A stretch of DNA of 64,000 bases, taken from positions 540,950 through 604,949 of the forward strand of contig JXTB01000169.1 in NCBI GenBank assembly GCA_002914805.1, in the 5' to 3' direction. The notes under the pieces were generated by a model. That model searched no databases and had not been told where the DNA came from. It saw nothing but the letters and a program-made list of their open reading frames with translations. Position 1 is the first letter of the stretch; each line of letters starts with the position of its first letter. Below are positions 1 to 10,526 of this stretch, piece after piece. Source of the stretch: Parasponia andersonii (taxonomy: Eukaryota > Streptophyta > Magnoliopsida > Rosales > Cannabaceae). The position numbers were made by a program, and so were the translations under genes.

Positions 1-762
1 CCATAAGTTGGATTTTTTTTTCTTCTTCATAGATGCAGGTTGATTTAGACATGCCTCATTGTATAATCTGTATTCCATTTTTCTTCAATTTGTATATGAA
101 ATTACAGAATAGATTTCCTTGTTTTGGTTTGGGTATTTTGCTATTAAAGTACTATCGCAGAAATATATTAGAGGTTTGAATTTTTAGTTTTTCTAGGGGT
201 GTGGATGGTGATCAAGGATTAAGATTGGAGTTGCTATGTTTATCGTCATGTAATTTAGACTTGCACAACATAACAGGAAAGGTTCTTGTACTGGTCTGAA
301 TGGATTATGAAAATATTTGAATTTGTTTGGGTATTCTGACATTTTGGGCTTTATTTTCTAAATTCATTATTGTTTGGCTACATGGGTATCTAACAATTGC
401 CGCAGAAAATTAGTTCAAGTACAAACTTTTCGTATTTATGTTTTTGGAAATTGTTTTTAAATGTGGAAATTGTTATTATATCGAGAATTGTAAAAGAAAA
501 TTATTTGAATTATCTAACCATAATGGATTAAATTTTTATGTACTTCCTTGTATAGGAGATTATAACAATTGGCATCCTTAATTTTCGGCGTTTTTTCCTT
601 TTCTACTTGTGAATCCATATGTCCATATGTTTTTCATTTAAGTTAATTAGTAACAAGCACCTGTGTATATATACCACACAATTGAATAGGAACGCGTGTC
701 CCGTGCCACCGTAGCTAGTTTATATATATATATATAGATATATATATCTATATTTATTTATA
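1..762. other. AT-rich intergenic or intronic DNA
   Basis: No open frame or recognisable protein motif is visible. The first 70 bases contain a pyrimidine tract followed by a TGCAG, which could be an intron acceptor of a gene lying off the left edge, but nothing downstream supports an exon. The segment ends in an imperfect (TA)n run at about 718-750 that flanks the first MITE copy. Confidence 0.4.
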
Positions 763-993
763 GGTTGTCAATCCAATATGTATTTTTTTTCTTTATTTAT
801 AGGTAGGTATTTTTTTTACCGTTGGATCACTATTTAATGGTGATCCAATGACTATAATGAAGTGCATGAAAAGACGTGCATCATTAATACTTTTTCTCTC
901 TCTTACTTTTTACAATAAAAAAATGTGCATGCTAAATTTTCATTAGCCAAATTGATACGTAAAAAAAAAAAAATACCTACTGGATTGGTGCCC
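763..993 (+). mobile_element. (TA)n-flanked MITE, copy 1
   Basis: A non-coding element of about 230 bp. Its left end reads GGTTGTCAATCCAATATG and its right end reads ACTGGATTGGTGCCC, so the termini are imperfect inverted repeats of about 25 bp, each running into a long T or A tract. In the middle lies a palindrome built on TTGGATCAC...GTGATCCAA. A conserved core (AAAAGACGTGCATCATTAAT, then TGTGCATGCTAAATTTTCAT) is shared with at least five other copies here. The element is bordered on both sides by TA microsatellite. No protein is encoded; it would depend on an unknown transposase. Confidence 0.75.
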
Positions 994-994
994 A

Positions 995-1027
<33 letters not shown>

Positions 1028-1028
<1 letters not shown>

Positions 1029-1277
1029 GTTGTCAATCTAATATATATTTTTTTTTTACTTATGGGTAAATATTTTTTTTTAGCCGTTGGATCATTATTA
1101 TGGTGATCTAATAGCTATAATGAAGTATATGAAAAGACGTGCATCACTAATACTCTTATCACTAATACTCTTTCTCTCTGTTACTTTTTACAATAAAAAA
1201 TGTGCATGCTAAATTTTCATTGGCTAAATTGATACCTATGCATAGGTAAAAAAAGAATACCTACTGGATTAGTGCCC
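1028..1277 (+). mobile_element. (TA)n-flanked MITE, copy 2
   Basis: Same family and orientation as the copy at 763-993, only about 35 bp away and separated from it by (TA)n. It has the same left end, internal palindrome and GACGTGCATCA core. A short duplication of the ACTAATACTCTT segment lies near 1147-1170. The right end reads CTGGATTAGTGCCC and is followed by TATATATAA. Confidence 0.75.
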
Positions 1278-1656
1278 TATATATAATATCACTTTTATAC
1301 TTTGTATTTTGATACTTTATTCAGTTTGTATTTTGTGTTTTGATTATTATCAATATTGATATTTAAATTTAATATTTACTACAAATTTATATTCTGGTGC
1401 CAATTTAGAGTAGTTAATTTACTAAGATAATTTGATAAACTTATTCTTTTATATAGTTTATTTTTTAATTTTTTAAACAACATCTTAGTAAATTAATTGC
1501 TCTAAATTATTAGAGTACAAATTTGTAACGGATTTCAAATCTAAAGGTTAATGTTGATAATGACCAAAATATAAGGTACAATTTAAACAAAGTGTCAAAA
1601 TATAAGGTGTAAAAATGACAGTATCCCTATATATATATATATATATATTTGTATAT
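1278..1656. other. AT-rich spacer between MITE copies
   Basis: No gene is seen. Two oppositely oriented AT-rich blocks (about 1286-1400 and 1480-1615) have partly complementary words, for example ACAAATTTATATTCTGGTGC against AGAGTACAAATTTGTAAC, so this may be a decayed palindromic element. The segment ends in (TA)n at about 1628-1650. Confidence 0.3.
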
Positions 1657-1908
1657 GAGCATCAATCTAATAGGTATTTTTTTTACCTATGCATCGGTAT
1701 CATTTTGGCCAATTAAGATTTATCATGCATATTTTTTTATAATAAAAAGTAAGAGAGAGAAATATTATTAATAATGCACATCTTTTTATGCACATCATTA
1801 TAGTGTATTACCATTAAATAATGATTCAACGGCTAAAAAAATACCTATGTATAAGTTAAAAAAATACCTATATATAAGTAATAAAAAATACCTACTAGAT
1901 TGGCAACT
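1657..1908 (-). mobile_element. (TA)n-flanked MITE, copy 3 (inverted)
   Basis: A minus-orientation member of the same family: it starts with the complement of the right terminus (CATCAATCTAATAGGTATTT), has TTTGGCCAATTAAGATT and GCATATTTTTTTATAATAAAAAGTAAGAG in the middle, and ends CCTACTAGATTGGCAAC. It is flanked by (TA)n on both sides. It is more diverged than copies 1 and 2, and its AT-rich palindrome is weakened. With copy 2 it forms an inverted pair across about 380 bp. Confidence 0.65.
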
Positions 1909-1926
1909 TTTGTGTATATATATATT

Positions 1927-2176
1927 GGGACCATTTTAATAGTTTTTTTTTTAAACCTATTGATGGGTATTTTTTTTAACTGTTGGATCATTATATAGCG
2001 TACATAATAATTTGAGTGGTTTGACAAAAAATAAATTAATAAATACACACTATTTAGTATACTCCTTCTTTTTATCTTTTCACTATAAAAAGACATGTAA
2101 GATGAATTAATTACAGTTGACATATCAATTTTAATTGGATAACAAATACCTAAATGTTATGTATCAGATTGGGACC
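1927..2176 (+). mobile_element. Divergent relative of the (TA)n-flanked MITE family
   Basis: It keeps the general plan of the neighbouring copies: a T-tract after the left end, an ACTGTTGGATCATTATA motif like their GCCGTTGGATCAC, and a CAATC-type word in its right terminus. The central GACGTGCATC core is missing or altered. TA-rich DNA precedes it and TTATATATAAG follows. Membership is inferred from layout and short words only; it may be a separate family. Confidence 0.4.
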
Positions 2177-2664
2177 TTATATATAAGTCCTTTTGACTCT
2201 TTTTTTTCCATTGTGCTGAATAAGTCCTCTTTGACTTTAGTTTACTTTGAGATAGAAAGTTTGTAGATAAGTAATGAACTAACAGCCACTGGTGCACAAA
2301 CATGAAATATCCAATCAAATTTGTTATTTGTAAAATATGAAAAAGAAATAGAAAAGAGCATAAACAATTATCTATAAAATTTAAGCAAAGTCAGTTATGA
2401 CTAGAATCTTATAGTAAAATAACCGAATTTTGAGCTTAATTTAAGTAAATATCCGTTTTTTAAATGTTATAGCAAAATTTCTAGTATATATATTTATATA
2501 TCAATCATAAAATATTATATACCAAGCAAAAAAATTTATATACTCAGTACATTAACTAAATTTGGTACATAAGTAAATCTACCAAGTGTAAAAATATATA
2601 TACTTAGATATTTAGTTTTAAGATTTAAAAAATGAACATTACTTTATTTAAATTTAAAATATTG
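2177..2664. other. AT-rich intergenic DNA left of gypsy element 1
   Basis: No coding sequence is supported. The words around 2390-2480 (ATGACTAGAATCTTATAGTAAAATAACC, then TTTGAGCTTAATTTAAGTAAATATCC) have relatives at about 11765-11835, on the far side of the gypsy insertion, which suggests that both flanks hold pieces of the same older repeat family. Confidence 0.35.
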
Positions 2665-2669
2665 GTCAT

Positions 2670-3391
2670 TGTTGTGCGGTCTAAAATCCTATATGTTGGT
2701 CAATACCATAAAGGGAAAAGTTGACCAAGTGAGTGTCAGGTCGCATGAGTAAGATTAAGTGCGACCTCTTCCAAAAGAGTTACGTGCGATCTCAACCGCA
2801 TAAGTTAGTGTGACCTCCTCCGAACGAGTTTAGTGCGACCTCCTCCGTACGTATTAAGTACGACCAGAATGAAAAGGAGACTAGTCTACGCTTCATCAAA
2901 CGGGTCACCTACAAAGAAAGGGAAACAAAAGTTTCTCTTTAAAGATCGACCAGTCATCTCATTTAAGTGATTACTCAGTTATATTTTTACTCAAAATTGT
3001 ATTACTTGATTATACAGTTACCCATTCTCACAATTGGGAAACATTGAACTATCCTCACCAATATAAAGGGAGTTCAATATTTCAGTGAGGGCTCTGGGAC
3101 TTTTTCTGATCTTGAGAGGCTGGGAGATCTTTGATCCTTTCTTGATCTTTGAAATCTTTTGAGAACCTTTTAAACTCTTGCTTTTTCTTTCCAGACAACA
3201 CATTGTAATTTTGAGCTCTTGTAATTCTCCAGAAAATAGTAAAAAATAGTGGACGTAGGCTCATCTTTTATGGGGCTGAACCACTATAAATTTCTTGTCT
3301 CTTTATTTGCTTTAGTTAATTAATCCTTTTCACACACAAGCCACATCTTGCAATTTTCCTAAATTTATTGTTGACAAAACCTCCGTCAATA
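2670..3391 (+). repeat. 5' LTR of gypsy element 1
   Basis: A 722-bp LTR. Its U3 part carries a block of imperfect 25-bp tandem units (consensus start GTGCGACCTCCTCCGAACGA) at about 2735-2870, with four full units here. The TATA-like site near 3060 reads AATATAAAGG, where the other three LTRs have TATATAAAGG. The terminal CA has changed to TA. The extra 25-bp unit accounts for the length difference from its partner. Confidence 0.9.
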
Positions 3392-3393
3392 AT

Positions 3394-3411
3394 TGGCGCT
3401 AGAAGAAGAGC
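3394..3411 (+). other. Primer-binding region of gypsy element 1
   Basis: TGGCGCTAGAAGAAGAG starts three bases inside the 5' LTR, and the same motif follows the 5' LTR of element 2. The position and leading TGG are those of a tRNA primer-binding site. I do not assign the tRNA. Confidence 0.65.
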
Positions 3412-3452
3412 TATTCTGACAAAAAATTTTATCCATTCCGCTTCTTTTAACA

Positions 3453-5790
3453 ATGGCAAACACCAGAAACACTACCAGAAACACTGGAACTAGCCAAAAT
3501 CATCCCCAAAGTATCGCTGCTGCACAGGTAGATCTTGCTCAGGATCAGCCTGCCGTGACCGCACCAGAAAATATTGTCCAGAGACAGGATCGCATGGAGG
3601 AAGCACTGATGAACCTTCAGCAAACTACAAGTCAGATTAATGACTCTCTACGACGACTTGCTGAGGGACAGATGCTAACTCTACTATAGCACGAACGTCC
3701 CAGAGAATATCCTGCTTAATAACCTAAGAGAGGAATTCAGATTCTGGAGACAGGGAATGCGACCAACCTAAAGCCCGGTAGAAGCGTCGAGGAGATTGCA
3801 TCTCTAAGGGAAAAGGTAATGTTGCAAACTTGCCTCTGGTATCTGGTACTGAATGTTCGAGCACAGATCGTGATCGTAAATAACCTTCCCAGAGAGCAAC
3901 CATCAATCGTGATTATCTTGAACACGAGCAAAAATATTAATCGAGGAGTGTCTTTGAAAGGATCAGTAGGGAATCTCGACAGAATCCTACAGAACTGAGA
4001 CAATATTTGGATCAGCAACGTAGTTAGGAGCGATCCACATCGCATCATAATGACCAAAGCCGATCTCATCGCACTGTTTCATCAGAATCCCTAAGGTCGT
4101 AGCACACTCTATCAAACTAACCCGCCTTATATCATGACAACGATAAAAGGCCACTCCTACCACCAGTAAGGAGAATGTTCTCCCTCTGAAAGTCGATGTT
4201 CATAATCTGAGGATTGCTTTAGATACACTTGCTGGTTGGGACGATGAGCTCGCTGATGGGTATCGTCAATCACCATTCAGCGAGGAGGTTTGAGCTGCCG
4301 CCTTACCTGCTGGATTTAAACTTTCCACCATAAGCACTTTTGATAGGAAAATTGATCCGCAGGACCATATGGCTCACTTCAGTGACCTGATGGAACTTTA
4401 TCGTATTGATGATCTCGCACGTTGTAGATGCTTTGCTGTAACTCTCACAGGAGCAACGAAGAAGTAGTTTCGAGGACTCAAGTCTGGTTCAATCTCGTCC
4501 TGGCAATAGCTTCAGACAGCATTCTTGAGGCAATTCCAGGCCGCGAAGAATTTTACTGTTCCACTGGTAAGTCTATCTGCTATTCGGCAAGGTCCGAAGG
4601 AAACTCTATGATCTTACCTAAATCATTTTACATCAGTTGGCGAAGGTCAATAGCCCACCTGAGGGAGGAGTTTTAACTCTAATGATGGTTGAAGTATGAC
4701 CAGAAACTAAACTCTAGGAAGAGTTACTAGAGCGAGAATGCAAAACCCTTGAAGACTTCTATCGAAGAGTTAGTCAACATCTAAGGGTGGAATCTTCACG
4801 CGAAAACCTTCATAAGACGAGAAAGGGAGGAGAAAAGGATAGTGCCAAAGATGCGACCATAAACAACAACAATAATGATAAGTCGAACAAAAGGAGTAGT
4901 GAACAATCGATTGAGAAGTAGCCCAAACAGAAAAAACAAGAGATTTCAAGAACTCCCATGAGGTTCAATAATTATACCGAATTGAATGCACACATAGATC
5001 ATATCTATGCAGTCACAAACCAACAGGAGCGGTATCGTCAACTAGAATCGATGAAAAGAGATAGAGCGAGGCGCGACCCCAATAAGTTTTATTGGTATCA
5101 TAATGACATTGGACACGATACTAATAACTGCTTTACCTTGAAAGATGAAATCGAAAGATTGATTAAAGAAGGGCAGATGCGGCAGAACTCTAAATAGAAT
5201 AATGAACGCGAGAAGAAAACCGACAACGATCTCCAGAAATTTAGCACGAGGTGCGAACTATTGGTCGATAGGTATGCACGAGAACTCGGCAGTAGCCGTT
5301 GACCAATGTCATGCACCTCGAACAGCGACTACGAAAGCTTCAGCAAGTACCGGATATAGATATTACCTTCATAGACCAAGATGCGAGAGAGGTCCATTAT
5401 CCACATAATGATGCGTTGGTCATAAAGATCAATTGTGGAAGCAAGCAATTATGGCGAGTATTGGTCGATAACAGAAGTGCTATTGACATCCTATATCACG
5501 ACGCCTTTAAAAAGATGGGGTTAAATGAAAATGACCTGAAGCCCGCTGTCACCCCACTCTACAGGTTCATTGGTAACAGTATAATGCCTATAGGCATGAT
5601 TGAGTTAATGGTCAACGTTAGAACCTATCCTAGGGTTTCAATAGTAATGACCCAATTCTTAGTTGTAGATTGCCCCTCTGCATTCAATGCTGTACTGGGA
5701 AGACCGACACTGAGGGAACTTCGAGCAGTAACATCGATCTATTTTCTCGCCATAAAATTCCCGACTCAACAAGGAGTAGGCGAAGTGTGA
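3453..5790 (+). pseudogene. Decayed gag-protease of gypsy element 1
   Basis: The frame opens with ATG at 3453 (MANTRNTTRNTG...), followed by a Gln-rich segment that stops at 3687. The gag capsid-like part (PF03732 type) is recognisable at about 4200-4800 in several frames, including the AGWDDELADGY and FDRKIDPQDH stretches that correspond to intact words in element 2. A degenerate zinc-finger-like motif lies at 4958-5195 (YWYHNDIGHDTNNCFTLK); the first cysteine of the usual pattern is missing. The retropepsin-like region at 5299-5790 contains VLVDNRSAIDIL, where plant elements of this type usually have a D-N/G-G/R-S active-site motif, and it ends LGRPTLRELRAVTS. Several stops and frameshifts interrupt it, so no polyprotein can be made. 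Confidence 0.8.
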
Positions 5791-6535
5791 GAAAACCAAT
5801 ATGATGCGCGGACTTGTTACAACAACTCTTTAAAGCTCACAGCAAAGGATACGACACCTCGCACAATGATGGTCGAACTACAAAGAGAAGTGTCAAACGA
5901 AATGACAGTTGAAGCGTCAGGCAAAATGACAGTCGAAGCGTCAGGCGAAACGTCAATCAAAATGACAAGCGAAGACCTCGACCCTCGAGAAATCGATGGA
6001 GAGGTCAAAACTGGACCCATTGAAGACTTGGAGGATTAGCTATTTGACAGGTCCTCCAAAATTTTAAAGATTGGAGCGAAGTTTCAAGAACTTGTGCGAG
6101 CTTCATTGGTCACTTTTCTAAAATCTAACCTAGATGTCTTCGCATGGCAACAATCGGATATAGTCAGGATTGATTCGAATATCATGTCACCGCCTCAATA
6201 TAGATATGGCAATCTACCTATGAGCAAGGTCAAAATAGTGCGCTGATGAAGATTGAGCTCGATCTCTTAGAAGAAAAGCGCGAGCAGTCTCAGCTTCGAA
6301 TCGCATCATATCAATAGCGCACTGCTCGATATTATAACTCTAAAGTCAGACAAAGAGGATTTGAAGTTAGTGACCTTGTTCTTCGGGACCCTCTTGGGAA
6401 TGACCGTATGTTATTACTGCCATCATTCGACCTGGGACATATAAGTTAGCTCGCACTGGCGGACAAAAGATTGAGCATACTTGGAATACAGAACAACTTC
6501 GTCGCTATTATCAGTAAATTTTCATGTATATCTTC
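5791..6535 (+). pseudogene. Pol remnant with RT-to-integrase deletion
   Basis: The linker after protease and the first part of the RT region are present up to about 6205 (FLKSNLDVFAWQQSD is readable near 6115-6160). The sequence then jumps to the segment that in element 2 lies at about 42240, after the integrase core. The tail reads ARYYNSKVRQRGFEVSDLVL near 6325-6385, the integrase C-terminal region. A second gap follows: the PSNKEHGAG-like stretch of element 2 is missing around 6390. All catalytic domains are absent. Confidence 0.75.
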
Positions 6536-6536
6536 A

Positions 6537-6728
6537 TGTTATTCGTCATTGGTTGATCGTTATTCGTTGATCGTCATTCGTTAATCGTCATTCGTTAATC
6601 GTCGTTCGTTATTCATCATTGGTAGATCATCATTCGTTGATCGTCATTCGTTAATCGTCATTCATTGATCGTCATTTGTTGATCGTTATTCGTTGATCGT
6701 CATTCGTTGATCATCATTCGTCATCATC
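6537..6728 (+). repeat. Minisatellite in the 3' untranslated region of gypsy element 1
   Basis: About fifteen tandem copies of a roughly 13-bp unit (GTTGATCGTCATTC and variants with TAATC or TTATTC) lie directly after pol. Element 2 has only a few copies at about 42613-42700. Satellite-like arrays in the 3' untranslated region are a known property of Tat/Ogre-type elements. Confidence 0.85.
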
Positions 6729-7383
6729 AATAAGGGTGTCTCTTTATCGATCATTTGATTTGGTACCTTTTATAGCTTTATGGCAGTCTTCGAACACCAT
6801 AAGACTCGGGGGGCAGTGGGATCAGAATATTATCTCCTACTTGCTTCCTAAGGGACTATGCAAAACGTCCATTTAGAGGGGTCGGAATTTTAGATCGTCG
6901 AAATATCTAAAATTTCTTAAAATCCTAGGATTTTCTCCTCGCTTCATGCCTTAGCATGCCGTATAACGTAATTTCCCTCCTCGAACAACAAAGTAACTAA
7001 GCAAAACGTTCATCGTTCGATGTGATATATTACTATATTTACATTTTACTATGGAACTTTTGAAAAACAGTATTGAGTTTGCATCACTCATACTTGCTGT
7101 TTTCTTAAGCGATCTAACCTATCCTAACACAACCATTTTAAGTGTTTTGGATTCAAATCGAAATAGTGTACCGATCAGTCACTTAGTGATTGACTACTTG
7201 GTTAAATTAATTATCCTCTATATTACGACTTAGTGTGTTGATTGTTTTGCAGGAATAAATGTCTAATAAAGAAAGCATTCATTCATTGATAAAAGCTCGC
7301 ATCTATATGCAAGCAAAGAAATACAAATAAGAGGGGACCAAGCCCGTATTGTTCTGAAGTTTAAAAAAAATAAAATAACATTA

Positions 7384-9536
7384 TTATTGTGCAGACGTGC
7401 TCGCTCTGCCATCTCTAGTTTTGGTAGCTTCATCTTCCCTCCAACTATGGATAAGCTCGACCACGTCTTCGCCAAGGATGGAAAAGTCGAAGTCTGAATG
7501 CTCGCAGAAGATGTTGTATATGATGGTCGACGAGGCGATGTCACTGGCTTTGTTTTCGAGCTCCTTGACTTCAGTAGCCTTGAACTCTTCAACAGCCTTG
7601 TGAGCCGCCTCTGTTGTCGTCTCCTTCATGCGATCCGGATGCTCAGAGATAGTCTTTTCAAGCTCTTTAATTTTTTCCTCGAGCTTTTCCTTTTTGAACT
7701 TCTCCTTGGCCAGACCTTCGAGCAGCAGCTGCCTCTCTAAATCGAAGGCTTTTTCTCCTCCTCGTGAGCCTTCTCCGAGTCCTCGAATGCTTGAGTTATC
7801 TCGGCGAATTTTTCGGCCTTCTCCAAACACTCGAGGACTGGGTTATGCATCAGGACAATAGCTGCAGCGGTCTGAAAATATAACACATCAATACCAGAAA
7901 AATACATTGAAAAGAGAAAAAGGAAGATGCTTATATTTGCCAACATCCTCATCGCAGAACCAAAGGCAACCTTGGCAGATCGTCGCTTCATCCTTTCCCA
8001 TCCCTCTTCGGAAGTGAAGCGAAGGCTGCGCTCATACCATCCTTCTCCGGTAATTGATTGAGGAGTGCGAAGAGCTCCTCATCCTTATCAACCTGGTTTG
8101 GTTCTGAAGAAGTGGCAATCTCCTTGGATGGTTCGGGATTGCTCATAGTTTGAGGCTGTGGAGGAGGCGAGCTTGTCGGGATATCCTCAAAGGCGACTTT
8201 TCATTTCTTGGAAGTATCGACCTTCTCTTTACCTTTTGATGTCGATGGAGGTGTGCTCTCTGGCGTCTTGGACTTTGCCATGGATCCCAGAGTGGAAGAT
8301 AGTGCTCGCAGTCCGCTACCAATGACTATTTCTATACAGATGTGTCAGCAAGCGAGGTGACATAATACGATGATGATGAAAAAATATATATATATATATA
8401 TATATGTATATAATTACCCTCTGGCTGTTGAGAAGCTGGTGGTGATGCTGTTTCTGGAGATGATGGTTACGAGATTGTAGGGATGGCAGGTGCTTTTCGT
8501 TTTCTAGGTTTGGAAAACTAGGCACTCTTTTCTGTCTGCTTCCTCGGCTTCTTTTTCTTCGAGCTCGAGGGTCTGGTTGAACGGATGGTGGGATCAGGGA
8601 ACACAGCTCCCCTTGGAAGCAAACCGCAAGCGACTAAGTTCTTGGAAGTCCCAAGCTTCTTCCAATTGAATTCCTCAATCGGAAGGTCTTTGATTCTGTA
8701 CACCTTTGCGAGCTATTCTCTGGAAAGTCTAGGCCATTCCCTGTTGTCTGCGATGACATACACGTGCGATCAGAATAAATATGATTATATAGAAAAGGCG
8801 ATAAATTGAAAGCTACCTACCTGGATTATGAAAGAAGCCGTTATCTACATAGTCAAAGTGGAAAAATGGATTTTTTCATTTTCCCATATTGTTGCGAACC
8901 CCGTAGATAGTTTTTATTGCTTGGTTCGATCACTTGCTCGCATAAAAAAAGCTGAAATCTGACGGGTTTGATTTCACTTAGTAAAACCAAGCGAACTCTT
9001 CAGGAGTAGGGGTTTCTAAGCCTAGTTTATGGTATAGTATGTACAGCTCGTCCGTAAGTGTTTGGAGTTAGTTGAAAGGGAACGACTCCGTAATAGTCGA
9101 CGATGGATTTCATGTAAGGATGAAGTGGAAGGTGGACCCTGCATTTGAGAACTACTTTAGAGAATGAAGCAATTCCGCGAGGTGGTGTATGTGGTCGATT
9201 AAACTCCATGGGAAGGCGAAGGGGGATGGCGATCTTGTAGTTGTGCAAGATCTTGCTGAGCCTGTTTGTGGTGCAGCTCGTCCTTATATTGGTACATGAC
9301 TAGTCTTCCTCTACATATTGGTAACCCGTTGCGAACGCAGGGGCATCTCTAATATGCTAGGGCCATTAGTCTTAAGGAAGGTCGCCTATGCGAGGACTAC
9401 TTTGCCTGATCCTGGTTATCTCAACTTCGGGTTCTGGCTCAAGATAATCTTCGAGGTTTATGGAGTTAACACTGTATTAGAAGATTCTCCTAAGAATGCA
9501 TTCCCTTCCCTAAAATTCTCACTACTAGACATCTGA
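7384..9536 (-). pseudogene. Antisense gene of gypsy element 1 (PF04195-like segment plus coiled coil)
   Basis: This gene runs against the retrotransposon, between pol and the 3' LTR. Reading on the minus strand, the upstream part at about 9250-9030 carries PLRLPMEFNRPHTPPRG and VHLPLHPYMKSIVDYYG, which fit the 'putative gypsy type transposon' domain (PF04195), here from family knowledge. A basic Lys/Ser/Pro-rich linker follows at about 8700-8520 (SKKKKPRKQTEKSA). The 3' exon (7872-7384) encodes a long charged helix rich in Glu and Lys (EKIKELEKTISEH) and ends GRASTSAQ with a TAA at 7386-7384. An intron of about 60 bp separates RMLAN from TAAAIVLMHN; its acceptor AG is intact (7873-7872) but its donor is AT instead of GT (7934-7933). 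Stops and frameshifts elsewhere make it a pseudogene. Function unknown; the same gene sits at the same place in element 2. Confidence 0.65.
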
Positions 9537-10510
9537 AAAGAAATATGGATTTAGTCCTATGCGAGCATCAAGGAGCTTAGCTATATGCGAGCAGTTTTGG
9601 GGTCATCCTAGGATTGCATCAACAAGTTACTCATCGAATTTTTTCTAATCGATTTACGGATTCATAAAAATCGTTCGAACAGTTCGTTAAAAAAGAAAAT
9701 AAAAAACTCTTTCACGAGTTCATCTCTGTTAGTCATCTAAAAGAAGAATCTATAAACCAACGAAGAGGATCTAAAAATTTCCATTTTACAGTCCATCCGA
9801 GTACGGGATGGGTTTATTTAGGCTCTACGGTTTGTTCCTATTTTCTACTCTAGGATCTGTAAATAAGAGTTCTGGAAAAATCGAAGAACAATAAAGAGAG
9901 GATATATACTAACCTTTCTTCGAAGACGGAGGGACCAGGATGATGTTTGAAGGATTGTGATGATAACTTCGTTAGAGAAGATGACAAAGTTGTGCGAGCT
10001 GAGAAACAAAATGACGCCGGAAGGATTGCTCTGTGAATACTTCGGGTTTCAAGAGAAATAGCAGACGATAAGTTTTTTGAAAAGGAGGCGGATTAGTTTT
10101 CGATATATATGCCTCGAGCGTCGTCAAATCACAACCGTAGATCAAGGTATTTAATTTTCAGAACCAAAGGCTGATTCACGCGGGATTTGATTTTTCTGAA
10201 ATTAAATCGGTATCTTTTCAAAATTTAAAACGATTCGATTAAACACGACTGCTGGCATTATCGCTATCATTATGTCTATTTAAAAAGGAAAAAAAAAGGG
10301 AAAAATCTCCTCGAGTTTTGCTATTCTTCTTAGAAAATGTGACACGTGGTTTCATCTGTCAGAAAAATGTACGCGTGATCTTGAAAGGTGAGATTTGAGA
10401 TCTGGCGACTCTTTGACTCTTCAAGGGTCTCAAGTCTAGGTCATGACGTCGTATTTTTTAAGCTCGCACTTATAGAATAAGGAAGCTTTATTTTGTCCTA
10501 AAAAACTAAC

Positions 10511-10526
10511 GGAGCTGGGGGGCAAT
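10511..10526 (+). other. Polypurine tract of gypsy element 1
   Basis: GGAGCTGGGGGGCAAT lies directly upstream of the TGTTG start of the 3' LTR. It is the purine-rich plus-strand priming site expected there. Element 2 has GGAGTTGGGAGGCAAT in the same place. Confidence 0.8.

Noticed and set aside
3018..3264. Small minus-strand frames conserved at 3018-3264 and 10849-11095
   Set aside because: They lie in the LTR, and conservation is explained by LTR duplication.
6537..6728. CRISPR-like array
   Set aside because: Units are adjacent, about 13 bp, without unique spacers, in a plant retrotransposon; it is a minisatellite.
7397..7861. Plus-strand open frames over the antisense coiled-coil exon (and their counterparts at 43360-43686)
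   Set aside because: They are shadows of the charged coiled coil on the minus strand. The shared, domain-like signal between both elements and the intron are on the minus strand.
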